This document shows, one piece after another, positions 7,107-7,977 of a DNA stretch of 7,977 nt. The notes under the pieces are model-generated. The model was given only the letters and a program-made list of their open reading frames with translations, was not told the DNA's origin and ran no database searches. The stretch is taken from assembly GCA_947474415.1 (NCBI GenBank), contig CANJKD010000084.1, forward strand, positions 1 to 7,977, given 5' to 3'. Source of the DNA: Burkholderiales bacterium. Lineage in GTDB: Bacteria > Pseudomonadota > Gammaproteobacteria > Burkholderiales > Burkholderiaceae_C. Both the position numbers and the translations under genes were made by a program. Position 1 is the stretch's first letter; every line of letters starts with the position of its first letter.

Positions 7107-7977
7107 CCCCCGCCACCCGCTGAGCCCGACGCAGCAACCCTGGGTGAGCCAGATCCAGAAGGCGGGCTGGCACCTGCTGGAGATGATCAACGACGTTCTC
7201 GACCTGTCGCGCATCGAGTCGGGCAACCTGCGGCTGCGGATCGAAACGCTGAACCTGGCCGAACTGCTCGCCGCCACCGTGGTGCTGGTGGAAGGCGAAG
7301 CCCGGCAGCGGCGCATCGTGATCTCCCAACACCTGGCGCCCGGCAGCGCCACGCTGCTGGGCGACACCACGCGGGTCAAGCAGATCCTGACGAACCTGCT
7401 GAGCAACGCGGTGAAGTACAACAACGTCGGCGGACGCATTCACATCGCGAGCCAGACCGCCCCAGACGATCGGGTCGAGATCTCGGTCACCGACACCGGC
7501 CAGGGGCTGACCGACCAGCAACTGACCGACCTCTTTCAGCCCTTCAACCGCCTCGGCCGCGAGCACTCGTCCCAGCAGGGAACGGGCATCGGCCTGGTGA
7601 TCAGCCAGCGCCTGGCCGAGCTGATGGGTGGCACGCTACGGGCCCACAGCGCGGCGGGCCGCGGCTCATCGTTTATCCTGAACCTGCCGTGCTCGAACGA
7701 CCCGGACACGGTTCGCTCGGACCTAGACACGCTGACGCCGCCCCCGGCCGGCTATCACCGCCGTCTCGTGCATTACGTGGAAGACAACGAGACCAATGTG
7801 GAGGTGATGCGCGGCATGCTGGTGCAACGCCCGCAGGTGGAGATGCAGGTGTCGATGACGGGCACCGAAGGGCTGCGGTCGATCCGGGCGCGCCACCCCG
7901 ACCTGATCCTGCTCGACATGCACCTCCCCGACATCAGCGGCATGGAGGTGCTGCGCCAGTTGCAGGCCGACGCGCAC
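7093..7977 (+). CDS. Kinase fragment 3: HATPase and receiver domain (3' end outside window)
   Basis: The frame is open from 7054 to the end of the window, and family-like sequence begins at the second duplicate (GFAQLLELD). Possible starts are TTG 7093, GTG 7144 and ATG 7183, but none looks like a genuine gene start. It carries the second HisKA helix ([19 protein letters not shown]), the N-box ([14 protein letters not shown], from 7381), the G1 box DTGQGL (7492-7509), an F-box-like LFQPFNRLG, and the G2 box GTGIGL (7579-7596). Together these form a complete ATP lid and catalytic domain. After a short linker, a receiver domain begins with the acidic pair E-D (7780-7785) in YVEDNETN. Its phospho-accepting Asp is at 7915-7917 in [13 protein letters not shown]. 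The receiver is cut by the window edge. As encoded, it is cut off from its phospho-accepting His and membrane sensor. Confidence 0.82.
   Translation, partial: MLELDPRHPLSPTQQPWVSQIQKAGWHLLEMINDVLDLSRIESGNLRLRIETLNLAELLAATVVLVEGEARQRRIVISQHLAPGSATLLGDTTRVKQILTNLLSNAVKYNNVGGRIHIASQTAPDDRVEISVTDTGQGLTDQQLTDLFQPFNRLGREHSSQQGTGIGLVISQRLAELMGGTLRAHSAAGRGSSFILNLPCSNDPDTVRSDLDTLTPPPAGYHRRLVHYVEDNETNVEVMRGMLVQRPQVEMQVSMTGTEGLRSIRARHPDLILLDMHLPDISGMEVLRQLQADAH

Larger units (their letters stand above)
4907..7977 (+). pseudogene. Hybrid sensor histidine kinase (MASE1-CHASE-PAS-HisKA-HATPase-REC), two frameshifts, runs off the right edge
   Basis: Three consecutive forward frames read as pieces of a single kinase. 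The order is a MASE1 membrane sensor, a CHASE periplasmic ligand domain, PAS/PAC, a His-kinase dimerisation domain, an ATP-binding domain, and a receiver domain cut by the window end. The frame changes near 5450, from the frame of 4907 to that of 5469, through a small indel. It changes again at an exact 16-bp duplication (7063-7094), after which the protein continues in the frame of 7081. With both lesions ignored, the visible part would be about 1,018 residues. Such proteins sense a signal in the membrane or periplasm and pass phosphate from His to Asp. No dedicated response regulator is visible. As written, no single product can carry the full signal path. Sequencing error, real decay and phase variation remain possible. 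Confidence 0.8.

Noticed and set aside
5571..7439. 622-codon open frame on the minus strand opposite the kinase
   Set aside because: Composition is typical of a GC-rich antisense shadow, and the forward strand shows CHASE, PAS, HisKA and ATPase motifs across the same region.
1..7977. CRISPR arrays, tRNA or rRNA genes, insertion sequences, phage or defence genes
   Set aside because: Reading both strands showed no regularly spaced repeats, cloverleaf-like sequences, transposase motifs or flanking target duplications.

Overview
This is a GC-rich, gene-dense chromosomal segment. The protein content suggests a betaproteobacterium of the Burkholderiales, in the Leptothrix/Rubrivivax/Methylibium neighbourhood. 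That placement is inferred from protein style and base composition, because the window holds no rRNA or other taxonomic marker.

Left part (1-2300): the window opens on the last 26 codons of what looks like an alpha/beta hydrolase. Its stop overlaps the beginning of an N-terminally truncated Baeyer-Villiger-type flavin monooxygenase (80-1378). The monooxygenase keeps its NADP site and fingerprint motif but has lost the N-terminal FAD-binding domain. A convergent spermidine-synthase-like gene (1398-2183, minus) follows, with a perfect 10-bp inverted repeat inside its last codons.

Middle part (2184-4858): three minus-strand genes, pirin (2805-3683), a DUF4826-like protein (2299-2751) and the spermidine-synthase-like gene, are spaced 53 and 115 bp apart and could form one transcription unit. 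The 115-bp gap is mostly filled by a REP-like, hairpin-rich element. Diverging from pirin across an 83-bp spacer is ychF (3767-4858), an intact housekeeping P-loop ATPase/GTPase and the most secure call in the window.

Right part (4859-7977): a large membrane-bound hybrid histidine kinase, MASE1-CHASE-PAS-HisKA-HATPase-REC, runs off the right edge. Its reading frame is broken twice. A small indel near 5450 falls in the last part of MASE1. An exact 16-bp tandem duplication at 7063-7094 falls just after the phospho-acceptor histidine. Removing one copy of the duplication restores the canonical kinase sequence.

I see no CRISPR array, tRNA, rRNA, transposase or phage gene, and no convincing new multi-gene system. 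The most interesting features are the three lesions in two of the genes (monooxygenase and kinase). Either these genes are decaying, the kinase is switched off reversibly by the short duplication, or the assembly has local errors.
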